A stretch of 64,000 bases of DNA from Butyrivibrio sp. INlla16 (GCF_900104155.1 NZ_FMYB01000014.1:1-64000), one strand, 5' to 3'. Numbered from the stretch's first letter, positions 1 to 9,024 are shown. The notes: generated by a model not told the origin, from the sequence alone. Numbers and translations: made by a program.

Positions 1-240
1 AATGCTGCTTCAAAATGTGGTCCATCAAGGCTCAGGAAGACTCTTTTTCAGCTTATGAGCACTATCCTTCAGAATAAACCAGCTAACGATCCGGTATATC
101 AATTCCTTGACCGAAAACGCTCTGAAGGTAAGAATTACTATGTCTACATGACTGCTGGGGCTAATAAGTTTCTCCGTATTTACTATGGCAAAGTGAAAGC
201 TCATTACAGAGAACTCGAAGCACAATCCCAAGAGCAATAA
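1..240 (+). CDS. IS110-family transposase, C-terminal end (partial)
   Basis: The reading frame is open from base 1 to the TAA at 238-240, so only the last 79 codons are inside the window. The visible part reads ASKCGPSRLRKTLFQLMSTI, then a NDPVYQFLDRKRSEGK stretch and GANKFLRIYYGKVK, which is the conserved C-terminal region of IS110/IS116/IS902 transposases (Transposase_20 type). These DEDD enzymes move elements that lack clear terminal inverted repeats. The frame looks intact to the stop, so the element may be complete to the left. It lies at the 3' boundary of the oppBCD operon, convergent with oppD. Family assignment is from recalled motifs; activity cannot be judged. Confidence 0.8.
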   Translation, partial: NAASKCGPSRLRKTLFQLMSTILQNKPANDPVYQFLDRKRSEGKNYYVYMTAGANKFLRIYYGKVKAHYRELEAQSQEQ

Positions 241-265
241 TCAGTTGTCCAATATCAAGTCTTTC

Positions 266-293
266 AAACCGGCAAATCATGGCGGTTTGTTTG
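266..293 (+). terminator. Possible terminator after the IS110 transposase
   Basis: AAACCG at 266-271 can pair with CGGTTT at 283-288, followed by a T-rich tail (GTTTGTC). The stem is short and the tail imperfect. The remaining bases between the two convergent genes (241-358) show nothing else. Confidence 0.4.
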
Positions 294-358
294 TCATACA
301 ATTTTTCATACTTGCAACTTTCTTCAATTTTCTATTGACTTTTTATTAGTAGGCTTTC

Positions 359-1471
359 TCAGCTGGCTGCATAGGTTTCTTCCGGTGCTTCCACAGCTGC
401 CTTATCAATCATCACTTCTATTCGTTCCTGAAGTTCTGCCGGAATCTTAACAACCGGTGCCTGAGGATTTTCGAGCCAGGATCTTACCACATGGGTCTCG
501 GAAATCTGGTATTCCGGCGGCTCCTCCTCGTAGTCAATATTCAGAGCGTATCTGTTTCTCGGAGCAAATGCATCGCCCACGATTTTCTTAAGGAGGTTAG
601 GCGGTGTTCCCGGAATCGCATACAGCCTGTCCGATGTTGTCTCCAATGTCGGAAGTGCCAGAAGAAGCCCCCAGGTATACGGGTGTCTCGGCTTTAGATA
701 AATCTCCTCCGCCGTACCTCTTTCCACGATTTTTCCTGCATACATGACACAGACATAATCTGCAACCTTAGCAACAACTCCAAGATCATGCGTGATGAAA
801 ATTACGGAAATTCCTCTCTTTTCCTGCATCGTCTTGATAAGATCAAGGATTCTGGCCTGAATTGTCACATCCAGCGCCGTTGTAGGCTCGTCGCAAATGA
901 GAATGTCCGGATTACAGGAAAGAGCAATTGCTATAACAACTCTCTGTCTCATACCTCCTGACAGCTGGTGCGGATAATTCTCCATACACAGCTTCGGATT
1001 CGGTATACCGACCTCATCAAGCAACTCTACTCCTCTCTCCCATGCATCCTTTTTACTCATCTTCAGATGCCTGATCATGCCCTCTGTAAGCTGATCACCT
1101 ATTGAAAGAAGCGGATTCAGCGCAGTCATGGGATCCTGGAAGATCATCGCTATTTTTTGTCCGTTGAACTTTGCAATCTTTTCTCTTCTTGAAAACTTCA
1201 GAAGATCCACTGTTTTCTTCATTCCGTTTTCAATAAATGTATAAAGAATCTCTCCGTCGTTAATCTTCTGATTGGAACTTTCTATTCCCACAACAGACTT
1301 TACTGTTATGGATTTACCGCTTCCGGACTCCCCGACGATCGCCACCGTCTCTCCCTTATGAAGTGTGAAGCTCACGCCTCTAATAGCGTTGAGATTACCT
1401 GAAGATGTCCGAAACGAAATAGACAGATTTTTCACTTCGAGAATAGGTTCTCTGTAATTGATTTCTTTCAT
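359..1471 (-). CDS. oppD: Oligopeptide/dipeptide ABC transporter ATP-binding protein (OppD/DppD type)
   Basis: This is a 370-residue nucleotide-binding subunit that would power import of a peptide or peptide-like solute through OppB/OppC. The Walker A motif GESGSGKS is at about residues 47-54. The Q-loop [10 protein letters not shown], the signature LSGGMRQRV and the Walker B LICDEP follow in order. The C-terminal oligopeptide-transporter extension ([10 protein letters not shown]) is present. The start has a GAGGAG site seven bases upstream. It is the last gene of the minus-strand operon. No oppF partner and no substrate-binding oppA lie in the window; the IS110 end sits where oppF might be expected. 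The true substrate is unknown. Confidence 0.9.
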   Translation of the reverse strand: MKEINYREPILEVKNLSISFRTSSGNLNAIRGVSFTLHKGETVAIVGESGSGKSITVKSVVGIESSNQKINDGEILYTFIENGMKKTVDLLKFSRREKIAKFNGQKIAMIFQDPMTALNPLLSIGDQLTEGMIRHLKMSKKDAWERGVELLDEVGIPNPKLCMENYPHQLSGGMRQRVVIAIALSCNPDILICDEPTTALDVTIQARILDLIKTMQEKRGISVIFITHDLGVVAKVADYVCVMYAGKIVERGTAEEIYLKPRHPYTWGLLLALPTLETTSDRLYAIPGTPPNLLKKIVGDAFAPRNRYALNIDYEEEPPEYQISETHVVRSWLENPQAPVVKIPAELQERIEVMIDKAAVEAPEETYAAS

Positions 1472-1504
1472 AACAGTCTCCTCTCCGGTTTAACCCATAA
1501 TCCG

Positions 1505-2506
1505 TTAAACCCTTTTCTGCTTCGGATCAAGTGCATCTCGAAGTCCGTCTCCGATGAGATTAAGTGACAACATGAGCACTGCGAAGAACACTGCAGGTAT
1601 TGCCAACTGATACGGATAGGTGAGCATATGATTGTATCCGTCATTTATGAGACTTCCAAGGGATGCCTGCGGTGCAGGAATTCCAAGACCAATAAAGGAA
1701 AGGAAGGATTCCATGAAAATCGCATTCGGAACCGACATCATAGCCATTACGATTACCGAGCTTAGAAGGTTCGGGAATATTTCTCTGAAAAGAATTGTTA
1801 AGGTTCCGGTTCCCAGTGTTCTGGATGCCATGATATGTTCACTCTGCTTAAGTCTTAATGTGTTTGCTCGAACCAGTCGGCTCATTCCGGTCCAGCCTGA
1901 AATTGTCATGGATACGATGATGGATGTAAGTCCGGGCTTTAAAACAACTACCAGGAGTGAAACGACAACCAGTGAAGGTATACCGTTAATTATCTCTATC
2001 ACTCTCATCATTCCCGTATCCACTTTTCCTCCGTAATATCCGGCTATAAGTCCGTAGCCGACACCGATAAGGATATCAAGGACAGCGCTTATGGCTGCGA
2101 TTATGAGTGAAATTCTTGTGCCCTGACAGAATCTTGTAAAAAGATCTCTTCCCAGGGTATCTGTACCAAACCAGTGATATACTCCGTCATTTCCTGTGAA
2201 CTCGTACATATCCACGCCCTTGACGGTGCCGTTAAAGATTCCGAAATTTTCAAAAGCTGCTATTCTCGGCGGAAGGTTCTGCGCATCCACATTTACCTCA
2301 TCATAGGTGTAGGCTGTCATCATCGGTCCGAACACCGCCAGAAGAATCATGAATACAAGAAATACTGTTCCGAAGACGGCGCCTTTATTCTGTGCAAAAA
2401 TGTGAAGTGATTCTTTCCAGGATGCCTGTACTGCATAGGCATCATCTCTGTAAATCCCATCCCTGTTTGCAAATGCATACCTTTGTACATCAGCGTGTGC
2501 TACCAT
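1505..2506 (-). CDS. oppC: Oligopeptide/dipeptide ABC transporter permease (OppC/DppC type)
   Basis: This inner-membrane permease of 333 residues belongs to the BPD_transp_1 family. An N-terminal cytoplasmic region and first helix are followed by the large extracytoplasmic loop containing GTDTLGRDLFTR, a hallmark of OppC/DppC. The EAA-loop region is near the C-terminal half (ASRTLGTGTLTILFREIFPN). I place the start at the ATG at 2506 because AGGAGG stands eight bases upstream; a GTG three codons earlier would overlap that site. It follows oppB after a one-base gap, so translation is probably coupled. Its partner would be OppB in a heterodimeric channel. Confidence 0.9.
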   Translation of the reverse strand: MVAHADVQRYAFANRDGIYRDDAYAVQASWKESLHIFAQNKGAVFGTVFLVFMILLAVFGPMMTAYTYDEVNVDAQNLPPRIAAFENFGIFNGTVKGVDMYEFTGNDGVYHWFGTDTLGRDLFTRFCQGTRISLIIAAISAVLDILIGVGYGLIAGYYGGKVDTGMMRVIEIINGIPSLVVVSLLVVVLKPGLTSIIVSMTISGWTGMSRLVRANTLRLKQSEHIMASRTLGTGTLTILFREIFPNLLSSVIVMAMMSVPNAIFMESFLSFIGLGIPAPQASLGSLINDGYNHMLTYPYQLAIPAVFFAVLMLSLNLIGDGLRDALDPKQKRV

Positions 2507-2507
2507 A

Positions 2508-3440
2508 TCAATCACCTCCTGCCAGGCGAATTCTGGGATCGATCAGACCATACAGAATATCTATTACCAAAAGTGTAACTATGTACATTGCACTGAAGAT
2601 AAATGCCAGTGTAATAACAACGTTGTAATCATTTGTTTCTATTGCCGTGATGAATAGTGATCCGATACCGGGTATTGAAAAAATCTGCTCAGCTACTGTG
2701 GAGCCTGTCATCATTCCCATCAGCATGGGTCCCATTACCGTTACCAGCGGAACCATCGCATTTTTAAGTCCGTGTACACCCACTACTCTCCATCTCGGCA
2801 TGCCCTTTGTTTCAGCAAGCTGTATGTAATCCGAATCCATAACCTCTATCATCTCGTTTCTCGTAAATCTCGCCGTCATCGCCATGGGTGCGATTGAAAG
2901 AGCAAGTGTCGGAAGAATCGATGATAAAAACGGATGCTCCGACGAATAGGTAAGAGGGAAAAGCCCTGCTTTATATGCCAGGAAATATACCAGCCCGAGT
3001 GCTACAACGTAGGATGGAATACTTGAACCGATCATCGAAAATACCGTTGTTCCCGTATCCAGTGCTCCGTTGTGGTGAAGTGCTGCAATGATTCCGAGAA
3101 TCAGTCCGAATATCACTCCTACCACGAAGGCCTGAACTCCGATTCGTATCGTTATAGGGAATCTGGTGGATAAAAGACTTGCCACCGGATAATTTTGCTG
3201 AATGTTATATGATACGCCGAAGTTTCCTGTCAGCATGTTTTTCACATATAGCACTATCTGTATCGGCACCGGCTTATCCAGCCCGTACTTTTCATACAGA
3301 ACCTGGAGCTGAGTTTCTGTAAGTCTCTCATTATTAAATGGGGATCCCGGCATCAGCTGAAGCAGGAAGAAAAGTATGATGATGATGACCAGTGTTGTGC
3401 CGACTGCCATCAATGCTCTTTTTAAAATATACTTAGCCAT
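2508..3440 (-). CDS. oppB: Oligopeptide/dipeptide ABC transporter permease (OppB/DppB type)
   Basis: This 310-residue permease begins MAKYILKRALMAVGTTLVII, the conserved OppB opening with the first membrane helix. The periplasmic LTETQLQVLYEKYGLDKPVP segment and the EAA-like loop ETKGMPRWRVVGVHGLKNA are typical of the family. A GGAGGA site lies upstream of the ATG. It is the first of the three transporter genes and follows the cytidylate-kinase-like gene by 18 bases in the same operon. With OppC it would form the membrane channel energised by OppD. Confidence 0.9.
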   Translation of the reverse strand: MAKYILKRALMAVGTTLVIIIILFFLLQLMPGSPFNNERLTETQLQVLYEKYGLDKPVPIQIVLYVKNMLTGNFGVSYNIQQNYPVASLLSTRFPITIRIGVQAFVVGVIFGLILGIIAALHHNGALDTGTTVFSMIGSSIPSYVVALGLVYFLAYKAGLFPLTYSSEHPFLSSILPTLALSIAPMAMTARFTRNEMIEVMDSDYIQLAETKGMPRWRVVGVHGLKNAMVPLVTVMGPMLMGMMTGSTVAEQIFSIPGIGSLFITAIETNDYNVVITLAFIFSAMYIVTLLVIDILYGLIDPRIRLAGGD

Positions 3441-3458
3441 ATAGCTCCTCCTTCCCCG

Positions 3459-4148
3459 TTATGCATTCTTTGAAAATGTAAAGAGATTGCTCTCTGATGC
3501 CTTGGCCGGATAAACAACATCCTCACCGAACTTAAGAACCAGGTAATCCTTTATTGTTTCAACACATTTATCCTCGCCAACCCTCGCCATGTTGAAGGTC
3601 ATATCGTAGTTGACGGGATTGGTCCAGTAATTTCCGTCAGTGTAATACTCGTAATACTTAGCTCTGTATTTATCAGTCTTTTCTATGAGCTTTGCTGCTT
3701 CTTCCTCATCAACATGCATCCTCTTTGTTATGCGCTCCAGACAATAAGCTCTGGGAGCTTCCACATAGAAGGAAGCAACATTGTCATAATTCTTTAATAC
3801 AAAATCCGCACATTTTCCTATGATGATGCAGGATTCCGTATCAGCCAGATTCCTGATGATGTCGCACTGGGCTCTGAAAATCTCTTCATCCGATTCAAAT
3901 TTCTTCTGAACCGCTTTGGGTTCTGTGGTTCTCGGAAGCTTTCGAAGAAGAGCATTTATGGATCCTTTTCTAAGCTTTTCATCTATCTCTATGAGCTCTG
4001 CCGTTTCTTTTCCTGTCATCTTGGATGCAAGTGCCAGAATTGTATTTTCATAGCAGCTAATCCCCAGCTCATCCGCCAGCCTCATCCCCAGCGCTTTTCC
4101 TCCGGATCCAAAGCCTCTTGCTATGGTAACCACGAAGTTCTTTTTCAT
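3459..4148 (-). CDS. Cytidylate kinase-like family protein
   Basis: This 229-residue protein resembles the Cytidylate_kin2 P-loop family. The N-terminus reads VVTIARGFGSGGKALG, a P-loop variant of the ISREYGSGG type at about residues 4-20, and later Arg-rich lid-like sequence (ERITKRMHVDEEEAAKLIEKTDK) supports a small-molecule or nucleotide kinase fold. The ATG at 4148 is preferred over a GTG three codons earlier because it has a well-spaced GAGGTGAGG. True CMP kinases are essential and encoded elsewhere; this paralogous family often sits in accessory operons with an unknown substrate. Here it lies between an aminotransferase and the transporter genes, which hints at a role in the same pathway. 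Confidence 0.75.
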   Translation of the reverse strand: MKKNFVVTIARGFGSGGKALGMRLADELGISCYENTILALASKMTGKETAELIEIDEKLRKGSINALLRKLPRTTEPKAVQKKFESDEEIFRAQCDIIRNLADTESCIIIGKCADFVLKNYDNVASFYVEAPRAYCLERITKRMHVDEEEAAKLIEKTDKYRAKYYEYYTDGNYWTNPVNYDMTFNMARVGEDKCVETIKDYLVLKFGEDVVYPAKASESNLFTFSKNA

Positions 4149-4177
4149 ATTCCTCACCTCTCCTTCGGGAGTGTTTC

Positions 4178-5284
4178 TTATGCCGTTGCCTTTAGTGCAT
4201 GCATTATCTCCGCAAGATACATAATGAATCTCTCACAGTCCTCCATATATGAGACGGAGACTCTGTTCATGCCTGCCTGAGCAGATATGAAGATTCCTTT
4301 CTCCATCATCCTGTACTGGACTTCAACCGGATCCACATGAGCATTGAAGAAAATGAAATTCGTCTGGGAATCATATACATCACATCCAAGAGCCTTCATT
4401 TCTTTTGCGAGATAATCGCGCCCCCTTACTACCTGCTCATGTACATAAGCTCCATGCTCCTTATCCTTGATTGCTGCAGCAGCTGCTGCCTGTGAGGTCT
4501 TTGATACGCCAAACTGTGTTCCGCATTTTGCAAGCCATGTACTGATCTCAGGCTGAGCCAGTGCATATCCTACTCTCACACCTGCCATACCATAGAACTT
4601 TGAAAAAGTCTTAAGTGCGATAATCGGTTTCTCCGGCAATTCCTTCATACACTCCACTATGCTCTGACAATCCGGAGCATCCGAAAATTCGATGTAGGCT
4701 TCGTCGTATACCTGGATAACATCATCGGGACAGCTTTCCGCAAATCTTCTTAGTTCATCTATTCCGATGTATGTTCCGGTGGGGTTATTCGGGTTACAGA
4801 TGTAAACCATCTTGGTCTTTTCGGTTATTTCAAGGAGCATCTTTGCAAGATCAAACTTGAGATCATCCTTCATCTGAATTATCTTCACTGTTGCTCCATG
4901 CATCTGTGCGGTATCAATAATTGCGGGGAAGGTCGGCATACACAGCATCAGCTCATCCCCGGGATCAAGAAAAGCTGTTCCCATAGCATCTATCATTGCG
5001 CTTGATCCGCATCCTGTTGTGACATATTCAGTTGTAAGTCCGAAGTTTTCGGCGATTGCTTCCTTAAGATCCTTCTGAGTCCAGTCTGCATAGAGATTTG
5101 AAACAGGACTCGCCTCGCTGATTGCTTCCAGCGCCTTGGGCGACATTCCGAATACATTTTCATTGAGTCCCATGTGTCTTAACTTGGCAAAATCGATATT
5201 TCCCATCTTTCTGCTGGCACGCAGTGTCTCGGGCTTCTCCCTGAGGGCCTTACATAATAAACTCTTAACTTCTGTAGTATTCAT
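4178..5284 (-). CDS. HisC-like PLP-dependent aminotransferase (class I/II)
   Basis: This is a 368-residue fold-type I aminotransferase related to histidinol-phosphate aminotransferase. NPNNPTGT, the VYDEAYIEF segment carrying the conserved Asp and Tyr, and the Schiff-base lysine motif LKTFSKFYGMAGVRVGYA are all present. A strong AGGAGG lies upstream, just past a short REP-like repeat. It is co-transcribed with a D-2-hydroxyacid dehydrogenase and a kinase-like gene rather than with his genes, so histidine synthesis is not implied. A second, related aminotransferase at 7927-9024 lies just upstream of this operon. The substrate is unknown; an amino-acid/2-oxoacid pair fits the neighbouring dehydrogenase. 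Confidence 0.85.
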   Translation of the reverse strand: MNTTEVKSLLCKALREKPETLRASRKMGNIDFAKLRHMGLNENVFGMSPKALEAISEASPVSNLYADWTQKDLKEAIAENFGLTTEYVTTGCGSSAMIDAMGTAFLDPGDELMLCMPTFPAIIDTAQMHGATVKIIQMKDDLKFDLAKMLLEITEKTKMVYICNPNNPTGTYIGIDELRRFAESCPDDVIQVYDEAYIEFSDAPDCQSIVECMKELPEKPIIALKTFSKFYGMAGVRVGYALAQPEISTWLAKCGTQFGVSKTSQAAAAAAIKDKEHGAYVHEQVVRGRDYLAKEMKALGCDVYDSQTNFIFFNAHVDPVEVQYRMMEKGIFISAQAGMNRVSVSYMEDCERFIMYLAEIMHALKATA

Positions 5285-5309
5285 AATTGTCTCCTCCTTG
5301 TGATTGTTT

Positions 5310-5355
5310 TCCCCTCATCCGGTCCTTCGGACCACCTTCCCCCCAAGGGGAAGGC
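5310..5355 (-). repeat. Short REP-like repeat, copy 1
   Basis: On the plus strand it reads CCCCTCATCCG, then the hairpin GGTCC-ttc-GGACC, then CCTTCCCC...GGGGAAGGC. Read in the direction of transcription it is two hairpins ending in GGATGAGGGG, and it lies in the gap between the dehydrogenase and aminotransferase genes, 26 bases before the latter's start codon. Confidence 0.85.
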
Positions 5356-5363
5356 TTGTATAT

Positions 5364-6371
5364 TCAGGCCACTACGCTTGTGGGGTGGCCTTCCTTCCAG
5401 TTGAGGAAGTTTTCGCCGGCAATTTTTATGCTTCTGATCTTGGCTTCAATTGGCATCCAGGCGATATGCTCCGTAATTCTAGTGTTCTGACATTTCATCA
5501 GTTCACAGGGTTCTGAGAGGGGTTCGCCTGCTACGACGTCAAGTCCTGCTGCGTAGATCTTTCCGCTGTCGAGTGCTTCCTTTAATGCAGCCTCGTCGAT
5601 GATTGCACCTCTTGCTGTATTTATAAGAATTACTCCGTCCTTCATCTTTGCTATCGCTGCTGCATCGATGAGACCCTTGGTCTCAGGTGTAAGCGGACAG
5701 TGAATTGAAATCACATCACTCCGTTCAAGGACTTCCTCCAGACTCACCTGCTCTATTCCTTCGTATTCGGGGCCGGTCTTTACATGTCTGCTGTTGGCTA
5801 CAACCTTCATTCCAAAGCCTTTTGCCATCTTCGCTGCGCAAAGTCCGATATTACCAAGTCCAACTATTCCGAAGGTCTTATTGTAGAGCTCAATCTGTCT
5901 TGTGAACTGTCTCTTTCCTTCATTTCCGGGTTCCCACTGGGTTACCCTGTAGAAATAATCGTTTTTACTTATGTTGTGGCAGATATCCATCAGAAGTGCC
6001 CAGGCATATTCTGCAATTGTGGTATCTCCGTACACTGTATTGGTAACCGTGCAGTGATGCTTATGGCAGGCATCTTCATCGATTTCTCCAAAGCCGTGTG
6101 CCAGTGTGGATACATATTTAAGTCTGGGGTGCTCTGTAAGGAGCTTTTCGGATATCATTCCATCCTGGATCCAGGCTCCTATTACCGCGTCGTAATCGGA
6201 AACAGTCTCGTCAAAATTTCTAAGCTTCATGAAATCTATCCATTCAACTTCATCCGAGGGTTCCAGCTTTTCGATGAGCGACTTTTCCCAAAGTCTCTCA
6301 AAAAATGCCTCATCATATCCCGGACCGTAAGTCGATTCCATTGATTTTTGTTTTACAATTGCTATTTTCAT
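5364..6371 (-). CDS. D-isomer-specific 2-hydroxyacid dehydrogenase, NAD-binding
   Basis: This 335-residue enzyme would interconvert a D-2-hydroxyacid and a 2-oxoacid with NAD(P). The Rossmann motif GIVGLGNIG is near residue 168. The catalytic Arg is in LINTARGAIID, the Glu in AAGLDVVAGEP and the His in ITEHIAWMP, so the active-site triad is intact. It is the second gene of the MATE-led operon, between the exporter and an aminotransferase; a 2-oxoacid could be shared by the dehydrogenase and the aminotransferase. The exact substrate cannot be read from sequence. Confidence 0.87.
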   Translation of the reverse strand: MKIAIVKQKSMESTYGPGYDEAFFERLWEKSLIEKLEPSDEVEWIDFMKLRNFDETVSDYDAVIGAWIQDGMISEKLLTEHPRLKYVSTLAHGFGEIDEDACHKHHCTVTNTVYGDTTIAEYAWALLMDICHNISKNDYFYRVTQWEPGNEGKRQFTRQIELYNKTFGIVGLGNIGLCAAKMAKGFGMKVVANSRHVKTGPEYEGIEQVSLEEVLERSDVISIHCPLTPETKGLIDAAAIAKMKDGVILINTARGAIIDEAALKEALDSGKIYAAGLDVVAGEPLSEPCELMKCQNTRITEHIAWMPIEAKIRSIKIAGENFLNWKEGHPTSVVA

Positions 6372-6395
6372 AATGCTCCTCCTTCTGCCAGATAT

Positions 6396-7769
6396 TTATG
6401 ATGCAGCAGCTGCCTTCTTATCAGGCATTGGCGATACGCTCGCCTTAACAACCGCTTTTGTCTCCCATTTATGACCATGAAATCTGATCGTATTCATCAC
6501 AGCTCTGAAAGCCCAGTCTATTGTCATTGCTATCCAGACTCCGAGGACTCCCATTTCAAGGCCCTTTGCAATGATGTATGCAAAGCCGATTCTGAAAATC
6601 CACATTGAAACTATACTTGTTGTCATCGTGAACTTCGCATCTCCAGCACTCCTAAGCACGCTTGCTATTGTGAAGGACAGTGGCCAGATTGCCATGCAGC
6701 AGATGCTGTGATATCTGATAAGCTGCAATGCGTAATGTGTTCCAAGCTCTGTCAGGTTGTACATTCCGGCTATATTTCCCGCCAGTATGAAAAGGATAAT
6801 ATTAAGTGTTATCAAAAATGCGTAGGTGATTTTCAAAAGCTTTTTCACATATCCTCTTGCCAGATCATATCTTCCGGCTCCGACGCACTGACCAACTACT
6901 GTTACAAGTGCGAGTCCCATTGCCGATCCGGGGATATCCGCCAACATCTCAACTGTGTTAGCACAGGCGTTTGCGGCAATTGCAGCAGTTCCAAAACCGG
7001 AAATGAGCGATTGTGTAAGGAGTTTTCCAATCTGGAACATGCTGTTTTCCATTGCCTGCGGTACTCCGATTGATAGGACCTTCCTAAGCATGTCCGGATG
7101 CCATCCGAATCTGAAGTACTTATCTATATGAACCGGAAGCGTCTGCTTCCTGATCATAGTCAGAATCACTGTCGCCGCTACTGCTCTTGATACGAGTGTT
7201 GCATAGGCCACACCGGAAACCTGCATTCCCATTTTGAATACCAGGATGTAATTCAGCCCGATGTTAATGCCGTTCATTATTGCTGACATAACCATTGATA
7301 TATGTGCATTGTTCATTACTCTGAAAAGAGCTGCTCCTGCGTTATAGGTTGCAAGGAAAGGAAAAGAACAAGCTACAATGTAGAAATAGGTGATAGCATT
7401 TTTCATTACCAGCTCATCTACATTTCCGTATATAAGCTTTAGTATCTGTCTGTTGAAAAGAAGTGCCACCACTGTGAGTACCCCTGAAAGGAGTATGCAA
7501 ATAAACATCTGCTGGTTGGCGCCTTCGCAGGCCTTCTTTTTATCTCCCGCTCCGATGAGCTGTGCTACTACTACAGATCCTCCGGATGCCATAGCTGCAA
7601 ATGCCATGATCAGGAGTACGCATATGGAATTGACAAGTGATATTCCCGATACTGCTTCCTCACCGGCTCCTGATACCATGATCATGTCTGCCATGCCTAC
7701 CGTAACTGCCAGGAGCTGTTCTATTACCATCGGGATGATCAGCTTCATAAGTTTTTCTCTGCTAAACAT
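6396..7769 (-). CDS. MATE family multidrug/metabolite efflux transporter
   Basis: This 457-residue membrane protein has about twelve hydrophobic segments and the MatE-type opening IPMVIEQLLAVTVGMADMIMV. Family features include the repeated two-lobe architecture and the GVPQAMENSMFQIGKLL segment at the start of the second half. It would export a small molecule by cation antiport. GGGAGGAGAG stands upstream of the ATG. It is the first gene of a seven-gene operon driven by the promoter at 7865-7893. Pairing an exporter with an OppBCD importer in the same operon is unusual. Confidence 0.88.
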   Translation of the reverse strand: MFSREKLMKLIIPMVIEQLLAVTVGMADMIMVSGAGEEAVSGISLVNSICVLLIMAFAAMASGGSVVVAQLIGAGDKKKACEGANQQMFICILLSGVLTVVALLFNRQILKLIYGNVDELVMKNAITYFYIVACSFPFLATYNAGAALFRVMNNAHISMVMSAIMNGINIGLNYILVFKMGMQVSGVAYATLVSRAVAATVILTMIRKQTLPVHIDKYFRFGWHPDMLRKVLSIGVPQAMENSMFQIGKLLTQSLISGFGTAAIAANACANTVEMLADIPGSAMGLALVTVVGQCVGAGRYDLARGYVKKLLKITYAFLITLNIILFILAGNIAGMYNLTELGTHYALQLIRYHSICCMAIWPLSFTIASVLRSAGDAKFTMTTSIVSMWIFRIGFAYIIAKGLEMGVLGVWIAMTIDWAFRAVMNTIRFHGHKWETKAVVKASVSPMPDKKAAAAS

Positions 7770-7811
7770 TTCCTGCTCTCCTCCCTGTCAAACTTTCCGT
7801 ATCCTTATAAC

Positions 7812-7844
7812 AAAAAAGGCGCCGGATGTTTTATCTCCGACGCC
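7812..7844 (-). terminator. Promoter-proximal hairpin with U-tract (possible attenuator) ahead of the MATE operon
   Basis: In the minus-strand transcript GGCGTCGGA (7844-7836) pairs with TCCGGCGCC (7826-7818) and is followed by six T. It would end transcripts of the preceding aminotransferase gene. It also lies downstream of a consensus promoter, so transcripts started there meet it after about 14 nt. The distance from the -10 box to the stem is 21 bases, the same as at 9112-9138. Confidence 0.75.
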
Positions 7845-7864
7845 GTTGTCTTTGCTATGGGTGT

Positions 7865-7893
7865 ATTATATGGGCATCTGTTTTGTATGACAA
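7865..7893 (-). promoter_or_regulatory. Sigma-A promoter of the MATE operon
   Basis: On the minus strand TTGTCA (7893-7888) and TATAAT (7870-7865) are separated by 17 bases. The -35 box overlaps the conserved tandem operator at 7890-7918. Confidence 0.8.
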
Positions 7894-7918
7894 ATACCTG
7901 TTAATTTATACCTCATAA
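7890..7918. promoter_or_regulatory. Tandem direct-repeat operator, copy 1
   Basis: ATACCTGTTA (7894-7903) and ATACCTCATA (7908-7917) form a direct repeat with a 14-base period. The 29-base block matches the block at 9185-9213 at 25 of 29 positions. Its position at and just upstream of the -35 box suits an activator. No regulator gene lies next to it. Confidence 0.65.
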
Positions 7919-7926
7919 TTTTTTTG

Positions 7927-9024
7927 TTATACCGCTATCTTCCGATACTGCCTAAGGTAATCGGTAAGCACATTCAAGAACTGCTTATTCTGCCAGGGTA
8001 ATCCGATACTCACACGAATATACTCCTCTGAGAAATATCTGATGAAAACTCCCCTGGATTCAAGGTAGTCCATACACTCTTTGGTATCGCAGTGAGGAGC
8101 AAAGTAGATAAAGCTTGCCGAACTCGGAACCACTGTGATTCCAAGCTTTTCCATCTCCTCAGTAAGGTAGGTTCTCTGTGAAGTATTGTTTTCCTTAGCT
8201 GCATTGTAATACTCATAGTCCTCCAGGGCCGCTGCTGCCCCCGCTGCGCCAATTCTGTTGGGCCCCATAAAGCCTGCAATTGATCCAAGGCACTGCGTAA
8301 CCTCGGCGTTAGCCACTGCATATCCAACCCTGCAGCCCGCAAGTCCATATATTTTTGAGAAGGTCCTCAGAATAATAAGATTCCTTCCGTCCTCGACCAT
8401 CTTAAGCGCACTTGGATATGAGTCATCAGCTATCCAGTCAATATAGGCCTCATCCACCACAGTGATCACGTGCTCAGGCAACTTTTTTATAAAATCAAAC
8501 AGCTTATCCGGATCCAGCAAAGTGCCCGTGGGATTATTCGGATTGCAGATGAAAATGAGCTTAGTCTTATCGTTTATCGCTTCGTATATTTTATCAAGGT
8601 CCGTACTTACTCCGTCCTCGGCTTCCACCTCTACAAGTTTTGCTCCGAATCTTTTCGGAAGTATGTAATATGCCATATATGTCGGAGAGCAGACCAGCAT
8701 CTCATCATCAGGGTTCAGAAAGGCCTCGCCAATTGCCTGAATTCCGCTACCGGAACCGCTAAAGGTTGTTATGCACTCCAGCGGAAATCCCACATGCTTT
8801 GAGATTTTCCTTTTAAGATTAAGTATCGTCTCCATGGGATATAAATTCCCCTGCCCCAGCTCAGCAGACATGGCCATCATCGCCTTGGGGCCCGGTCCCA
8901 TCTGGTTCTCATTGGCATTGAGCTTAATTACCGGCATTCCGGAATCAAATTTGAACTGCTTTCCTCCGGCGACATAGGCTGTGAAATCTTTAAGTGGTTC
9001 TCTCATCAAATCTCTTGTTGTCAT
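7927..9024 (-). CDS. HisC-like PLP-dependent aminotransferase (second copy)
   Basis: This fold-type I aminotransferase has about 365 residues. It shows NPNNPTGT, VVDEAYIDW and the Schiff-base lysine motif LRTFSKIYGLAGCRVGYA, and is clearly related to the gene product at 4178-5284. I use the ATG at 9024, which has AGGAAAGGAG eight bases upstream; an ATG at 9054 with a closer GGGAGG is an alternative adding ten residues. It is a separate transcription unit between glnN and the MATE operon, but its control region is a near copy of that operon's, so co-regulation is likely. The substrate is unknown. Confidence 0.85.
   Translation of the reverse strand: MTTRDLMREPLKDFTAYVAGGKQFKFDSGMPVIKLNANENQMGPGPKAMMAMSAELGQGNLYPMETILNLKRKISKHVGFPLECITTFSGSGSGIQAIGEAFLNPDDEMLVCSPTYMAYYILPKRFGAKLVEVEAEDGVSTDLDKIYEAINDKTKLIFICNPNNPTGTLLDPDKLFDFIKKLPEHVITVVDEAYIDWIADDSYPSALKMVEDGRNLIILRTFSKIYGLAGCRVGYAVANAEVTQCLGSIAGFMGPNRIGAAGAAAALEDYEYYNAAKENNTSQRTYLTEEMEKLGITVVPSSASFIYFAPHCDTKECMDYLESRGVFIRYFSEEYIRVSIGLPWQNKQFLNVLTDYLRQYRKIAV

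Noticed and set aside
4178-5284. Histidine biosynthesis (hisC) assignment for the two aminotransferases
   Set aside because: No other his genes are present and the neighbours point to a different pathway; only HisC-like is claimed.
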